A DNA stretch of 34,224 nucleotides from an uncultured Clostridia bacterium (GTDB lineage: Bacteria; Bacillota; Clostridia; TANB77; CAG-508): contig CAKPNJ010000012.1 in the NCBI GenBank assembly GCA_934168365.1, forward strand, positions 1 to 34,224, in the 5' to 3' direction. This document shows, in pieces, positions 1 through 8,027 of the stretch. The notes below the pieces were generated by a model, which saw nothing but the letters and a program-made list of their open reading frames with translations, was not told the origin of the DNA and did no database searches. Each line of letters starts with the position of its first letter. Position 1 is the first letter of the stretch. Made by a program: the position numbers and the translations under genes.

Positions 1-190
1 CAAAAACATCATATCAAATCGGTGCTTCTTTTGTCTATTTTTATCTTTTATTTTTCCCACATATTATTTATGCTAATTGATAATTTTTCCTATGTTTGTG
101 CATAGTAGGTGTTTAGCTAATTGTTTTACGTCTCTTTATTGTGATAATATTTGATAAATTAACAGTGTTTTAAAAAGAGGTGAACTATTA

Positions 191-247
191 ATGGAAGACT
201 GGGGAGAAGTAGCTTTAAAATTAGATAATAATACAGATACAAAATAA
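191..247 (+). CDS. possible 18-aa small protein
   Basis: A short reading frame starts at ATG 191 behind a good ribosome site (GAGGTG, 8 bases upstream) and reads MEDWGEVALKLDNNTDTK to a TAA that touches the left arm of a hairpin terminator. The compact unit of ribosome site, ORF and terminator is what suggests a real small gene. A weak promoter may lie at about 121-148 (TTGTTT, then GATAAT). No family is recognised. The rest of 1-190 holds nothing else I can support. Confidence 0.35.
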   Translation: MEDWGEVALKLDNNTDTK

Positions 248-307
248 AAACGAAGTGTAGCAAAAATATTAAACTTTTTATTCAATACTTTTGATACACC
301 TCGTTTT
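247..307. terminator. bidirectional hairpin terminator
   Basis: Arms 247-265 and 289-307 are complementary over 19 positions with two mismatches. The left arm begins with AAAACG and the right arm ends with CGTTTT, so the hairpin can work in both directions. It separates the small plus-strand ORF from the 3' end of xerD. Confidence 0.7.
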
Positions 308-317
308 ATTATTAATT

Positions 318-1199
318 TTATGCTCTTGGGTGTGCTTTTTGATATATATCTTTTAAACCTTGATCTTGGAATTGCATATATACTTGTGTTGAAGATATAT
401 CAGAATGTCCAAGCATTGTTTGAATTGCTTTTAAGTCTGCACCATTTTGCAATAAGTGTGTTGCAAATGAATGTCTTAATACATGTGGTGTAATATCTTT
501 TGTAATGTGCGCTTGTTCTTTATAATATTTAACTATTTTCCAGAAGCCTTGTCTTGTTAACCTTTGACCATTTACATTAACAAATAGTGCCTTTTCTTTT
601 TCGCTTTTAATCAATATCGGTCTTGCTTCTTCAATATATTCTCTTAGTGCCTTTAAAGATAATGAACCAAGAGGAATATTTCTTTGTTTTGAGCCAACTC
701 TGCATATTACATATTCACCATCAAGATTAACATCTTCTATATTTAGGTTTATTATCTCTGTTACTCTCATTCCTGTTGCATAAGCAAATTCTAACATTGC
801 TTTATCTCTAGTTCCCTTTAGATCAACGTCTTTTGGTTGTTCTAATAATAATTCTACTTCTTGTGCTGTAAGAACACTTGGAACTCTTTTTTCTATTTTT
901 GGTGATTGAACATCTTCTGTTGGGTCATTTTTTATTTTTTTATTTCTTATTAAAAATTGATAAAAAGATCTAATTGATGCTAGGTTTCTAGATATTGTAG
1001 ATGGTTTTTTTCCAATTTGTTTTAAGTAAGTAAGATAGGCTTTTATATCTTCTTTTGATACTTTTACATAGTTTATATTGCTTTCTTCTGTATAATTTTG
1101 GTATTGTAATATATCTCTTTTGTATGATTGTAAAGTGTTGTCTGATAATTTTTTTTCGTTTTGTATGAATTCCAAAAAAAGTTTAATTTGTTTTTCCAT
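318..1199 (-). CDS. xerD: tyrosine recombinase XerD
   Basis: Site-specific tyrosine recombinase of the XerC/XerD family, which resolves chromosome dimers at dif. At 293 aa it has the usual length, with an N-terminal SAM-like core-binding domain (about 1-90) and a C-terminal catalytic domain. All catalytic positions can be read: R145 (ATGMRVTE), K171, H239 and R242 (HVLRHSFATH), H265 (LGHSDISS) and Y274. The start is supported by a GGGGAG ribosome site just upstream. It lies downstream of spoIIM on the same strand, as xerD does in Bacillus, which favours xerD over a phage integrase. XerC/XerD/XerA naming cannot be settled from sequence alone. Confidence 0.93.
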   Translation of the reverse strand: MEKQIKLFLEFIQNEKKLSDNTLQSYKRDILQYQNYTEESNINYVKVSKEDIKAYLTYLKQIGKKPSTISRNLASIRSFYQFLIRNKKIKNDPTEDVQSPKIEKRVPSVLTAQEVELLLEQPKDVDLKGTRDKAMLEFAYATGMRVTEIINLNIEDVNLDGEYVICRVGSKQRNIPLGSLSLKALREYIEEARPILIKSEKEKALFVNVNGQRLTRQGFWKIVKYYKEQAHITKDITPHVLRHSFATHLLQNGADLKAIQTMLGHSDISSTQVYMQFQDQGLKDIYQKAHPRA

Positions 1200-1321
1200 T
1201 TTTAGCTCCCCTATCTTGTATATTTAATTTTCAAAAACATATTATGTCGATTTACATAAGTTATATCAAAATAATCCATAATTGTAAATAGATTTATCAA
1301 AAATTCTTCAACTTTTTAAAA

Positions 1322-1966
1322 TTAAAAATATGACTTACATAGTACTAATAAATTTGTTGACAAATATGTTTCTATAATTGATGAGATTGCAAGTATCGCT
1401 AACATAACTAGCGAAAATATTGTATGTCTAATGATTTCTATTTTTATGTTTTCTCGTCTCTTATCTTTCATTATTGATTTATATAGTTTTATTCCACTTA
1501 CTGCTAATGCAATAATGCATGGAATTGCTATCAAATTTTGCAGTAACATAGTCGTTGCAAAGAACAGCATTCCTTTGCCAGTACCCCATATTTTAATAGC
1601 AGTTGAAATTGTATATCCTAAGCAAAAGCCTCTAAATGCAACTATCCCAAGTACTATTGGTATTCCTATAACTGTAGAACCTACAAACCACATAAGAAAA
1701 ACTAATAGCAGATTGTTGCTTAATGACTTTCTAAGTAGTTCTCCAGTATTTACAGTCTTTCCTTCCTTTAAAGAGCCTGTAAAACTTTGTAGATATGTTT
1801 GTATGTCTTGTGCTTGGGCTTCACTCATATTGTTCACAAACATCACTCCTAAAGTAATTCCTATCAATAATATAATTGAAACTATTATATAGGCTTTCAA
1901 GTTTTCTGTTACGTGACTTTTTATAACCTCAGTGACTTTAGATGTTTTCTTAGGTATTACTCTCAT
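1322..1966 (-). CDS. spoIIM: stage II sporulation protein M
   Basis: Membrane protein of the SpoIIM family. In endospore formers SpoIIM works with SpoIID and SpoIIP in septal peptidoglycan remodelling during engulfment. About 214 aa with four to five hydrophobic segments, including a long one near the N-terminus and one at the C-terminus. The central stretch has the family-like GIVAFRGFCLGYT and multiple Gly/Pro positions within membrane segments. I place the start at 1966 rather than the ATG 12 bases upstream because GAGGT then sits 6 bases before it. It lies between an endoQ-like gene and xerD, a conserved neighbourhood in Firmicutes. Confidence 0.88.
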   Translation of the reverse strand: MRVIPKKTSKVTEVIKSHVTENLKAYIIVSIILLIGITLGVMFVNNMSEAQAQDIQTYLQSFTGSLKEGKTVNTGELLRKSLSNNLLLVFLMWFVGSTVIGIPIVLGIVAFRGFCLGYTISTAIKIWGTGKGMLFFATTMLLQNLIAIPCIIALAVSGIKLYKSIMKDKRRENIKIEIIRHTIFSLVMLAILAISSIIETYLSTNLLVLCKSYF

Positions 1967-2040
1967 TTTAAACCTCATTTCATTGTAAGTATTTTATACA
2001 TAATGTCTATTCAATAAAATGAAATTTAGAACTAATTATA

Positions 2041-3237
2041 TTAACCTACTGTTAACTTGCCATATACTCCACCACCACCTGCTTGAATAGTGGCTTTGCC
2101 CTCTCTTGCTGCTACTATTGTTTTTGCAACTTTTTCCCCTACAACTGCTTCTATATCGTCTTCTGATAATTTATGTAGAATGTTCATTTCTGTCTCAAAT
2201 GTGTTTAATAGCTTGTCTATTGTTTTACTTCCTAATCCAGGAATAAATGTTAATGGTACTTGATAAACATATGGTGGTCTATTCGCAGGACTTATGCTTT
2301 TTTCTTTATCTCTGATACTTACTATTCTGTCTAGTACTCCCATTGTAATATTTGTTCCATGGCATTCTGGACATTCAAATATTGGTGGTTCCCCCTCAAT
2401 TGGTTTATCACAAGTTTCACAATATGTTCTGTGATATTTACCAAGTTTTGGATCTAATCCATAATTGCATAATATTTTTCTACCATCTTCATTTTTTAAA
2501 GCTTTTAATAACTCTTTAAATGAAATATCTTCTACTAATATTTTATTGTATTCTCTTGCTATTTTAGGCAAAGAATGCGCATCAGAATTTGTTATAAATG
2601 TTCTGGTTTCTAATTCTGATATTTGATCTGCAAGTTCGGTATCTGCACTTAGCCCTAATTCTATTGCAAATATCTTGTTAAATTTTTCTTTGAAAATTCT
2701 TTCTAAACGACTTGTACAATTTCCATAAAAGCTTTTATGTGGTGTAAATGCATGTGCTGGTATTAGTACTCCATTAAACTTTTCTACTATATCAACTAAT
2801 TCATATGCAGATATACAAGCTCTTTGAGAACTTAATGTTATATTTTTAATGTATTTGCTCATTTCTTTTGAAAATGCTTTTATATCTGCTAAGCTTGGAA
2901 AATAGCATAAGTTATGTGCACTACCAGTTTTTCCATTGTCATTTATCTCTGATGTTTCTATTTCACTGCCTAAAATTATACATACTTTGTCTTTATATAT
3001 AATTCCACCATCTTTTATTTCATAGGCTTCACCAGTTTTTAAGAATTCTTCTATGTCTTCTATAACATAAGGTGATGCACAATCTATAATTCCAACTATT
3101 TGTATACCTTTTCTTTCAGCACATTCTTTTGCAATATTAGCAAAGTTTAAACTTCTTGCTGCCGTTATTTTTATTGGTTTTCCTTTTTCACTTCTTCCTA
3201 TATGTACATGTAAATCTGCAAACATTTCTTGCATCAT
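2041..3237 (-). CDS. EndoQ-family PHP-domain endonuclease
   Basis: Resembles the EndoQ/YqxK (TIGR00375) family. Characterised members nick DNA 5' of deaminated bases such as uracil and hypoxanthine. A PHP metal-binding domain starts with DLHVH (residues 8-12) and includes AHAF near 161 and NSDAHS at 217-222. A zinc ribbon follows with cysteines 273, 276, 289 and 292, then a helix-hairpin-helix-like C-terminus (FIPGLGSKTIDKLL). The length, 398 aa, fits the family. The start has AGGAGG 5 bases upstream and is followed by a second Met. It is upstream of spoIIM and is preceded by a strong terminator, so it may begin a transcription unit of its own. Confidence 0.85.
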   Translation of the reverse strand: MMQEMFADLHVHIGRSEKGKPIKITAARSLNFANIAKECAERKGIQIVGIIDCASPYVIEDIEEFLKTGEAYEIKDGGIIYKDKVCIILGSEIETSEINDNGKTGSAHNLCYFPSLADIKAFSKEMSKYIKNITLSSQRACISAYELVDIVEKFNGVLIPAHAFTPHKSFYGNCTSRLERIFKEKFNKIFAIELGLSADTELADQISELETRTFITNSDAHSLPKIAREYNKILVEDISFKELLKALKNEDGRKILCNYGLDPKLGKYHRTYCETCDKPIEGEPPIFECPECHGTNITMGVLDRIVSIRDKEKSISPANRPPYVYQVPLTFIPGLGSKTIDKLLNTFETEMNILHKLSEDDIEAVVGEKVAKTIVAAREGKATIQAGGGGVYGKLTVG

Positions 3238-3265
3238 ATATTCCTCCTAACTTAATTTTCCTCAA

Positions 3266-3294
3266 AAAAAGATTGGTATATAGCCAATCTTTTT
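3266..3294 (-). terminator. perfect 11-bp hairpin terminator
   Basis: AAAAAGATTGG (3266-3276) and CCAATCTTTTT (3284-3294) form a perfect 11-bp stem with a 7-base loop and U-rich ends. It follows the minus-strand 77-aa gene and separates it from the endoQ-like gene. Confidence 0.85.
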
Positions 3295-3315
3295 AGCTTT
3301 TTTCTTAGGTAAACT

Positions 3316-3549
3316 TTAATCAACAATTTCTCTATTCATTTCACTACGTATTTCATCACCTGTAACAATGATATTTTCATTAGTTTGAGAAGCCATATCT
3401 TTTTGTTTTTTCTCTAAATGTGTTTGTATTGCCTCTTGCACATTTTTATCTATAACAGCCATAGCCTTTATCGCTGAAATATTATCAGATATTATAGGAT
3501 CATTTATTTTATCTGCTGTATCTTGAATCGCACCTTTTAGTTGTCTCAT
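3316..3549 (-). CDS. 77-aa hypothetical protein, coupled to HD-like gene
   Basis: Small, charged, probably helical cytoplasmic protein with no recognised family. The N-terminal half (MRQLKGAIQDTADKINDPII) and the middle look amphipathic, and there are no membrane segments or cysteines. Its ATG (3547-3549) overlaps the TGA of the upstream HD-like gene (3546-3548) in an ATGA junction, so the two are translationally coupled and probably work together. It is followed at once by a strong terminator, so these two genes form a two-gene unit. Confidence 0.7.
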   Translation of the reverse strand: MRQLKGAIQDTADKINDPIISDNISAIKAMAVIDKNVQEAIQTHLEKKQKDMASQTNENIIVTGDEIRSEMNREIVD

Positions 3550-4085
3550 ACTAGTACCTCCTGCATTTCATTTACAAACTGTTTAAATTTTGGCAAATAT
3601 CTATTATTTTTATCTTTTAAATTTCTATATTCTAATAAAACTAAAGCCTCATCTACTTTAAACGCTATTCTTTCTGGTCTATCTAAAAGCATACCACCAA
3701 AATTGTCAACTAGTTCTAACACATCACTTTCTTTTTCTCTTATAGTATTACCACTATATCTATTAACCTCTTCACATATTTTGCAAAACCTACTTGAGAA
3801 ACCTAATTTTGATAAATATATAGCTCCCTCTTTAGCATATGTTCTTATTTGTTCTAGCTCTTGTGGTCCTTTTCCTTTTTTACAATTGCATAATAAACAA
3901 GCTGTTAAAACAAGATTTTTATCTAAGTCTATATCTGTATTTTCTAAAAATAGTTTAGCAAGATATGTTTTAAATATAACAGACTTATCAAAAAATATTC
4001 CTGTTTTGAGCTGTAGATAATGCATTATTTCCATTTTTTTTATCCAATCTTTTTCAGATAAAATGTAATCTGCAAAAGTTTCCAT
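3546..4085 (-). CDS. HD-domain-like protein with degenerate metal site
   Basis: 179-aa cytoplasmic protein. The all-helical pattern and the segment LVLTACLLCNCKKGKG resemble the core helix of HD-domain phosphohydrolases, where LLHDIGK is normal. Here the metal-binding HD is replaced by CN, so metal-dependent catalysis is doubtful. Later motifs (KLGFSSRFCKICEEVNRYS, then ESDVLELVDNFGGML) keep the spacing of later HD helices. The HD relation is inferred from pattern only. AGAGGAG 8 bases upstream supports the start. It overlaps the following 77-aa gene by 4 bases. Function unknown. Confidence 0.65.
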   Translation of the reverse strand: METFADYILSEKDWIKKMEIMHYLQLKTGIFFDKSVIFKTYLAKLFLENTDIDLDKNLVLTACLLCNCKKGKGPQELEQIRTYAKEGAIYLSKLGFSSRFCKICEEVNRYSGNTIREKESDVLELVDNFGGMLLDRPERIAFKVDEALVLLEYRNLKDKNNRYLPKFKQFVNEMQEVLV

Positions 4086-4235
4086 GTGAATTACTCCTCT
4101 TTTCGTGGAATTTTCTTGTGTAGATCAAATGTCTTCTATTAGTTATGATTATATGTCAGTTTGCTATTTATTTCAATATTGTTACATAAATGTAATATAA
4201 ATGTAAAATAATTGTAAAAATAAATTTTAAGAATA

Positions 4236-4270
4236 AAAACCTCTATTAGTTTTCACTAAATAGAAGTTTT
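4236..4270 (-). terminator. probable terminator overlapping the coaE stop
   Basis: On the minus strand AAAACTTCTATTTAGT pairs imperfectly with ACTAATAGAGGTTTT, and the run continues in T. The stem begins inside the last codons of coaE and encloses its TAA. The rest of the 160-base gap up to 4085 is AT-rich and shows no other supported feature. Confidence 0.5.
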
Positions 4271-4821
4271 TCAATTTGTTTTTCTAAAGTATCATTGTTG
4301 ATAATGGTGTCATCACAATTTTGCATATAAAACTCATTTGAATGCTGTGCGTTAAGCCTTGCAATTGCATGTTCTCTATCAATATTATCTCTTTTAATAA
4401 TTCTTTGAATTTGTAAACCTCTATCTTCTGAAATTACAGCAATTGTTTTGTCACATATTTCTTGTAAGTTTGCCTCTAAGAGAAGTGGTGCATCTATTGC
4501 AATTATATTATTCTCACTTTTTGTAATTTGATCTTTTATTTCATTTTTTATATATTTGAATGTTATATTGTTTAATTCATCTCTTTTATCTGAGTTTGAA
4601 TAAATAATGTTAGCTAGTTTTTTTCTGTCTAATTCACCATTTTGCAATAAAATATCATTTCCAAAGTTTTGTACAATTTCTTGTAAATAATTCGTTCCCT
4701 TCTTTGATAATTGCTTTGCAATTTTATCTGCATTTATAGTTTGAGAATTATATTTTTTCTCCAATATTTCACATACAGTGCTTTTACCTGCACCTGAACT
4801 GCCCGTAATACCTAAAATCAT
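4246..4821 (-). CDS. coaE: dephospho-CoA kinase
   Basis: Catalyses the last step of coenzyme A synthesis, phosphorylating the 3'-hydroxyl of dephospho-CoA with ATP. The P-loop GSSGAGKST is at residues 7-15. The family's adenylate-kinase-like fold continues with an INADKIAKQL segment (aspartate in the usual dephospho-CoA position), the LDRKKLANIIY motif and IIAIDAPLLLE. At 191 aa it has normal length. It begins one base after the stop of tmcAL, so the two are cotranscribed, an arrangement of two small cytoplasmic housekeeping enzymes. Confidence 0.92.
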   Translation of the reverse strand: MILGITGSSGAGKSTVCEILEKKYNSQTINADKIAKQLSKKGTNYLQEIVQNFGNDILLQNGELDRKKLANIIYSNSDKRDELNNITFKYIKNEIKDQITKSENNIIAIDAPLLLEANLQEICDKTIAVISEDRGLQIQRIIKRDNIDREHAIARLNAQHSNEFYMQNCDDTIINNDTLEKQIEKLLFSEN

Positions 4822-4822
4822 T

Positions 4823-6079
4823 TTATTTTTTTACCTCTTTCAAATCTACACTAGTTACTATTTTACTAGTATAATCCAAGTTAGACCATGAGTCTTTTTC
4901 ATATCCTAAAGTATATACATTTGTTGCATAAATATCTGTTGCCAACATTTCTTTTAGAACTTTATTTTTATTGTTATCCATAAAGTTCTTAACAGATGTT
5001 ACTAAATTTATTTTAGGATTTTTTGCTTTTATCTCAGAAATAAGTTTTTTTCCTCTATCACTGTATCCCAAAATTCTTGTATATGGCACTATTCTTCTAG
5101 CTGTTTCCATCATCTTTTTGTCTATGCCAAGTAATGCATATATCAATACTCTTTGTATTCTAGTTTGTGTATATCTCTTAGATTTAACCATATTAACCAA
5201 ATCCACTATATTATTGCACGAATTAGCCGCATTTTTTATAGCATTTTCTAAGCCTTCTGAAACATCTGGCAATTGTTCTATTTCTTTTACAGACATTTTT
5301 CTTAATATATATATGATTTCTCTTTGAAATTTAGACAAATCTAGTACGTAATGTCCCTTTCTTAACTCCTGAGCTAATAAAATATATGAACTTCTTGGGA
5401 TTACCTTAATGATATCATCAAATTGCCTTGTTGCAATCATTTTACGTATTGCAGTAGCACTTGCAAAATCATCTACTATAATTTTATCATGATATAAAAC
5501 CTTTTCTCTCTTTATTCCAACAGGTCTTAATTGGCTTTTTAATTTTTTTAGTGCTTTTAAATATTCTATTCCTAAAATGTTATTTGAACCATTTAAAACA
5601 TTTGCATATCTTTTAATGTCATTTAGATACATCATTAGTGCGTTTTCCCTTGCCTTTGGAAAAGACACTCCTTTACCTAATTCATGGTTTAACATAGTAA
5701 CATATTCTCGTGGTTCTTGGTGTAAAACATTTGCTATATTATTTAGTGTTGCCAAATCCTTTGCTTCTATTCCAAATGAAAGAGTATCAACAATTCCTAG
5801 TGAATCTAGTATTTTTATAGCTCCTTCTGCAAAATTCTCTGCACTCGAAGTAGCATATATTGTAGGCAACTCAATTACCAAATCAGCTCCTTGTGCAATA
5901 GCCATCTTAGCTTTAGTCCACTTGTCTATTATAGAGGTGTTTCCTCTTTGAACAAAGTTTCCTGAAATAACGCATACAACATAATCAGCTTCTGTTTGTT
6001 CAATAGACTCTCTTATGTGATACAAATGTCCATTATGAAATGGATTATATTCTGCAATAATTCCAAGTACCCTGCTCAT
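4823..6079 (-). CDS. tmcAL: tRNA(Met) cytidine acetate ligase TmcAL
   Basis: Nucleotidyltransferase of the TmcAL (YlbM) family, which makes N4-acetylcytidine at the wobble base of elongator tRNA-Met from acetate and ATP. The HxGH-type motif is at residues 15-18 (EYNPFHNGH), then SGNFVQRGN and a conserved DLVIELP stretch. Length, about 418 aa, fits the family. I choose the ATG at 6079 (MSRVLGII) over one 21 bases upstream because AAAGGGGTG lies 5 bases before it. Divergent from rnhA, and followed by coaE after one base. Confidence 0.88.
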   Translation of the reverse strand: MSRVLGIIAEYNPFHNGHLYHIRESIEQTEADYVVCVISGNFVQRGNTSIIDKWTKAKMAIAQGADLVIELPTIYATSSAENFAEGAIKILDSLGIVDTLSFGIEAKDLATLNNIANVLHQEPREYVTMLNHELGKGVSFPKARENALMMYLNDIKRYANVLNGSNNILGIEYLKALKKLKSQLRPVGIKREKVLYHDKIIVDDFASATAIRKMIATRQFDDIIKVIPRSSYILLAQELRKGHYVLDLSKFQREIIYILRKMSVKEIEQLPDVSEGLENAIKNAANSCNNIVDLVNMVKSKRYTQTRIQRVLIYALLGIDKKMMETARRIVPYTRILGYSDRGKKLISEIKAKNPKINLVTSVKNFMDNNKNKVLKEMLATDIYATNVYTLGYEKDSWSNLDYTSKIVTSVDLKEVKK

Positions 6080-6107
6080 TTTTACACCCCTTTTTCCCAT
6101 TTTATTC

Positions 6108-6134
6108 TTGACTTGTCTTAGTTTATGTTATAAT
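6108..6134 (+). promoter_or_regulatory. rnhA promoter, extended -10
   Basis: TTGACT at 6108-6113 and TATAAT at 6129-6134 with a short 15-base spacer. A TG one base before the TATAAT makes it an extended -10, which can offset the short spacer. Confidence 0.5.
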
Positions 6135-6179
6135 ATCATAAAAAGTAATAATTTACAATGTTTAAAGGAGAATTTATTC

Positions 6180-6614
6180 ATGGAAGAAGTTATAATTTAT
6201 ACTGATGGTGCTTGTAGTGGAAACCCTGGCCCAGGTGGATGGGGCTCTATTTTGATGATGGGTGAAAATAAAAAAGAAATTTCTGGTGGCAAAAAAGATA
6301 CCACTAATAATGTTATGGAATTAACTGCTGTAATTGAAGCTTTAAAGCTTTTGAAAAGGCCTTGTAAAGTAGACCTATATAGTGACAGTGCTTATGTTGT
6401 AAATGCATTTTTGCAAAATTGGATTTTGGGCTGGATTAAAAATGGTTGGCGAAATTCTAATAAAGAAGAAGTTAAAAATAAAGAGCTTTGGCAAGAACTA
6501 CTTTCTTTAACTAAAACTCATAATGTTACCTTTCATAAAGTAAAAGGTCATGCTGATAATGAATATAATAATCGTTGTGATGAACTTGCACGTAATGCGA
6601 TTAAAAATTTATAA
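6180..6614 (+). CDS. rnhA: ribonuclease HI
   Basis: Cleaves the RNA strand of RNA-DNA hybrids. The catalytic carboxylates can be read as D9 (YTDGACSGNPGPGGWG), E47 (NVMELTA), D69 (YSDSAYV) and D134, with H124 (VKGHADNEYNNRCDELA). At 144 aa it is close to the E. coli enzyme and keeps the basic helix region (LGWIKNGWRNSNK). The ATG at 6180 is chosen over an upstream in-frame ATG at 6108, which lies inside the promoter; AAAGGAG sits 9 bases before 6180. Monocistronic between its own promoter and a bidirectional terminator. Confidence 0.95.
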   Translation: MEEVIIYTDGACSGNPGPGGWGSILMMGENKKEISGGKKDTTNNVMELTAVIEALKLLKRPCKVDLYSDSAYVVNAFLQNWILGWIKNGWRNSNKEEVKNKELWQELLSLTKTHNVTFHKVKGHADNEYNNRCDELARNAIKNL

Positions 6615-6625
6615 CGCTTAAAGCT

Positions 6626-6656
6626 AAAAGCCAGTTAGTGATACCAACTGGCTTTT
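6626..6656. terminator. bidirectional terminator between rnhA and CmpB-like gene
   Basis: AAAAGCCAGTT (6626-6636) and AACTGGCTTTT (6646-6656) form a perfect 11-bp stem with a 9-base loop between two convergent genes. Confidence 0.88.
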
Positions 6657-6663
6657 GATTTTA

Positions 6664-7491
6664 TTATTTATTTTTTTCTTTTTTTAACTTTCCCTTGACT
6701 TTATCAGCTTGTTTCGCTATTTCTCCTTTTAGTTCTCCTGCTTTATCTGTAATGTCGCTTCTTACTTCATTTGCTTTATTTACTATATCTCCCTTTATTT
6801 CTTTTGTTTTTTGTTTTATTTGTTCTTTTCTTTCTTTTATTATTGCTGTCAATTCTGGAAAAGCTTCTACTAATCTTCTATTTAATGGTGATTTGCTCTT
6901 TAAGAATTCTCTTACTTTTCTAGATATTTCGTCTGTGCTGTCTTTTGGATTTTCTTTATCAAATTTCTTAGTTGCTTTTCTTACATTAGATATTACTGTA
7001 AGTGAAATTATTAAATCTAGTGTAAATAATACAGCCACAACTATAGCTATAATATTTATTACATTTGTTGGAACTTTGGATAAATTATCAAATACAAATG
7101 GATTTATAATATATATTAAAACTAACCCTAAAATTCCAAAGGGAACTATCGTCTCTAAGCAAACTCTTCCATTTATATTGAATTTGTTATTGCTATAATC
7201 CCACCAACGTGCATTAAATATTTTTTCCATCAAATAACTTGTTAAGTATTCTAGTACACCGCAAATAAGTATTGCTGTACTGAATAACGCTACAGGATGG
7301 CTAGATAAGTTAGATAAAGTTAGTGTTATTAAAACTCCCCCACATCCATATATTGGGCAATATGGACCAATTAAAAATCCTCTATTTGAAAATTTATGTT
7401 TTTGTACTAATTGAAGTGTTACTTCCATTATCCACCCTATTATTGCTAGAATTATGAAATATAAAAAATATATACTTATACTATATTGCAT
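6664..7491 (-). CDS. CmpB-type putative ABC transporter membrane protein
   Basis: 275-aa membrane protein with about five hydrophobic segments in the first 165 residues. The conserved FSNRGFLIGPYCPIYGCGG and ARWWDYSNNKFNINGRVCLE stretches match the widespread Clostridia family annotated putative ABC-transporter type IV/CmpB. No ATPase is adjacent and the transported substrate is unknown. The C-terminal about 110 residues are hydrophilic, highly charged and repetitive: KTKEIKGDIVNKANEVRSD and AGELKGEIAKQADKVKGK give an 11-residue-like amphipathic pattern resembling LEA or apolipoprotein-type helices. This suggests a membrane-surface-binding tail. Monocistronic. Confidence 0.75.
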   Translation of the reverse strand: MQYSISIYFLYFIILAIIGWIMEVTLQLVQKHKFSNRGFLIGPYCPIYGCGGVLITLTLSNLSSHPVALFSTAILICGVLEYLTSYLMEKIFNARWWDYSNNKFNINGRVCLETIVPFGILGLVLIYIINPFVFDNLSKVPTNVINIIAIVVAVLFTLDLIISLTVISNVRKATKKFDKENPKDSTDEISRKVREFLKSKSPLNRRLVEAFPELTAIIKERKEQIKQKTKEIKGDIVNKANEVRSDITDKAGELKGEIAKQADKVKGKLKKEKNK

Positions 7492-7577
7492 TATTTGATC
7501 TCCTTATTATTATGATAGACTATATTATAACCAGTTATTGCAAAAATTACAATACCTAAATTTATTTTGCAATTTTG

Positions 7578-7606
7578 TTTACTTTTGTCGAAAATTGTAG
7601 TATAAT
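7578..7606 (+). promoter_or_regulatory. promoter with an embedded 0A-box-like site
   Basis: TTTACT (7578-7583) and TATAAT (7601-7606) are separated by 17 bases, a good sigma-A-type promoter for the 103-aa ORF. Within the spacer, TTTTGTCGAAAA (7583-7594) contains the exact Spo0A box core TGTCGAA (7586-7592), so Spo0A or the paralogue in this window could block or modulate it. The regulation is inferred. Confidence 0.6.
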
Positions 7607-7658
7607 AAACTTTATGATGCTAGAAGCGTCAAATTTTATAATTTTGGAGGAAAAAAAG

Positions 7659-7970
7659 ATGCAGTCAGGTAAGCTGACCATTCTAGAACGGTTAACAAAC
7701 CGTTCGCAACACGGCAGTACATCTGCCGAGCTGAACCTGTACAAACGGCAGGCTAAAAAATTGATCTCTGAGGGCTTTAAGCTCGAAAAACTCTCCCCGA
7801 TTAGTGGGAGATATGGGCAGTATCGCTATTCAATTTCATGGCGTCATGCTGTCATCAATACTACTGCCCATGATCTTCTTATGGTAGCAGTGGAAAACAA
7901 CGAACAACTTCGTAAAGAAATTACTTCACAGGCATCTAATCCTGTGAAGCCGCCTTACAGTTATTCGTAA
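7659..7970 (+). CDS. GC-rich 103-aa orphan protein
   Basis: A clear gene unit: consensus promoter, GGAGG 8 bases before ATG 7659, and a perfect terminator 20 bases past the stop. The protein is basic in its first half (LTILERLTNRSQHGS, then LNLYKRQAKKLISEGFKLEK) with a YGQYRYSISW core, suggesting a small nucleic-acid-binding fold, but no family is recognised. By hand count its GC is near 45%, against about 30% around it, and it uses CTG, CGG, GAG and CCG codons that its neighbours avoid. That points to recent acquisition or strong selection on codon use. An in-frame ATG at 7575 lies within the promoter and was not used. Confidence 0.8.
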   Translation: MQSGKLTILERLTNRSQHGSTSAELNLYKRQAKKLISEGFKLEKLSPISGRYGQYRYSISWRHAVINTTAHDLLMVAVENNEQLRKEITSQASNPVKPPYSYS

Positions 7971-7988
7971 GGTTCACTCCAAAAAACT

Positions 7989-8016
7989 TTCCCCTCTGGA
8001 TATTTCCAGAGGGGAA
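7989..8016 (+). terminator. strong hairpin terminator
   Basis: TTCCCCTCTGGA (7989-8000) and TCCAGAGGGGAA (8005-8016) form a perfect 12-bp stem with a TATT loop, followed by a T-rich stretch. It is much more GC-rich than the other terminators here, matching the ORF it ends. Confidence 0.9.
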
Positions 8017-8027
8017 TTCTTATATTT

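Noticed and set aside
1431..1892. Plus-strand ORF of 153 codons antisense to spoIIM
   Set aside because: A shadow frame of the membrane protein gene; no ribosome site and low-complexity hydrophobic translation.
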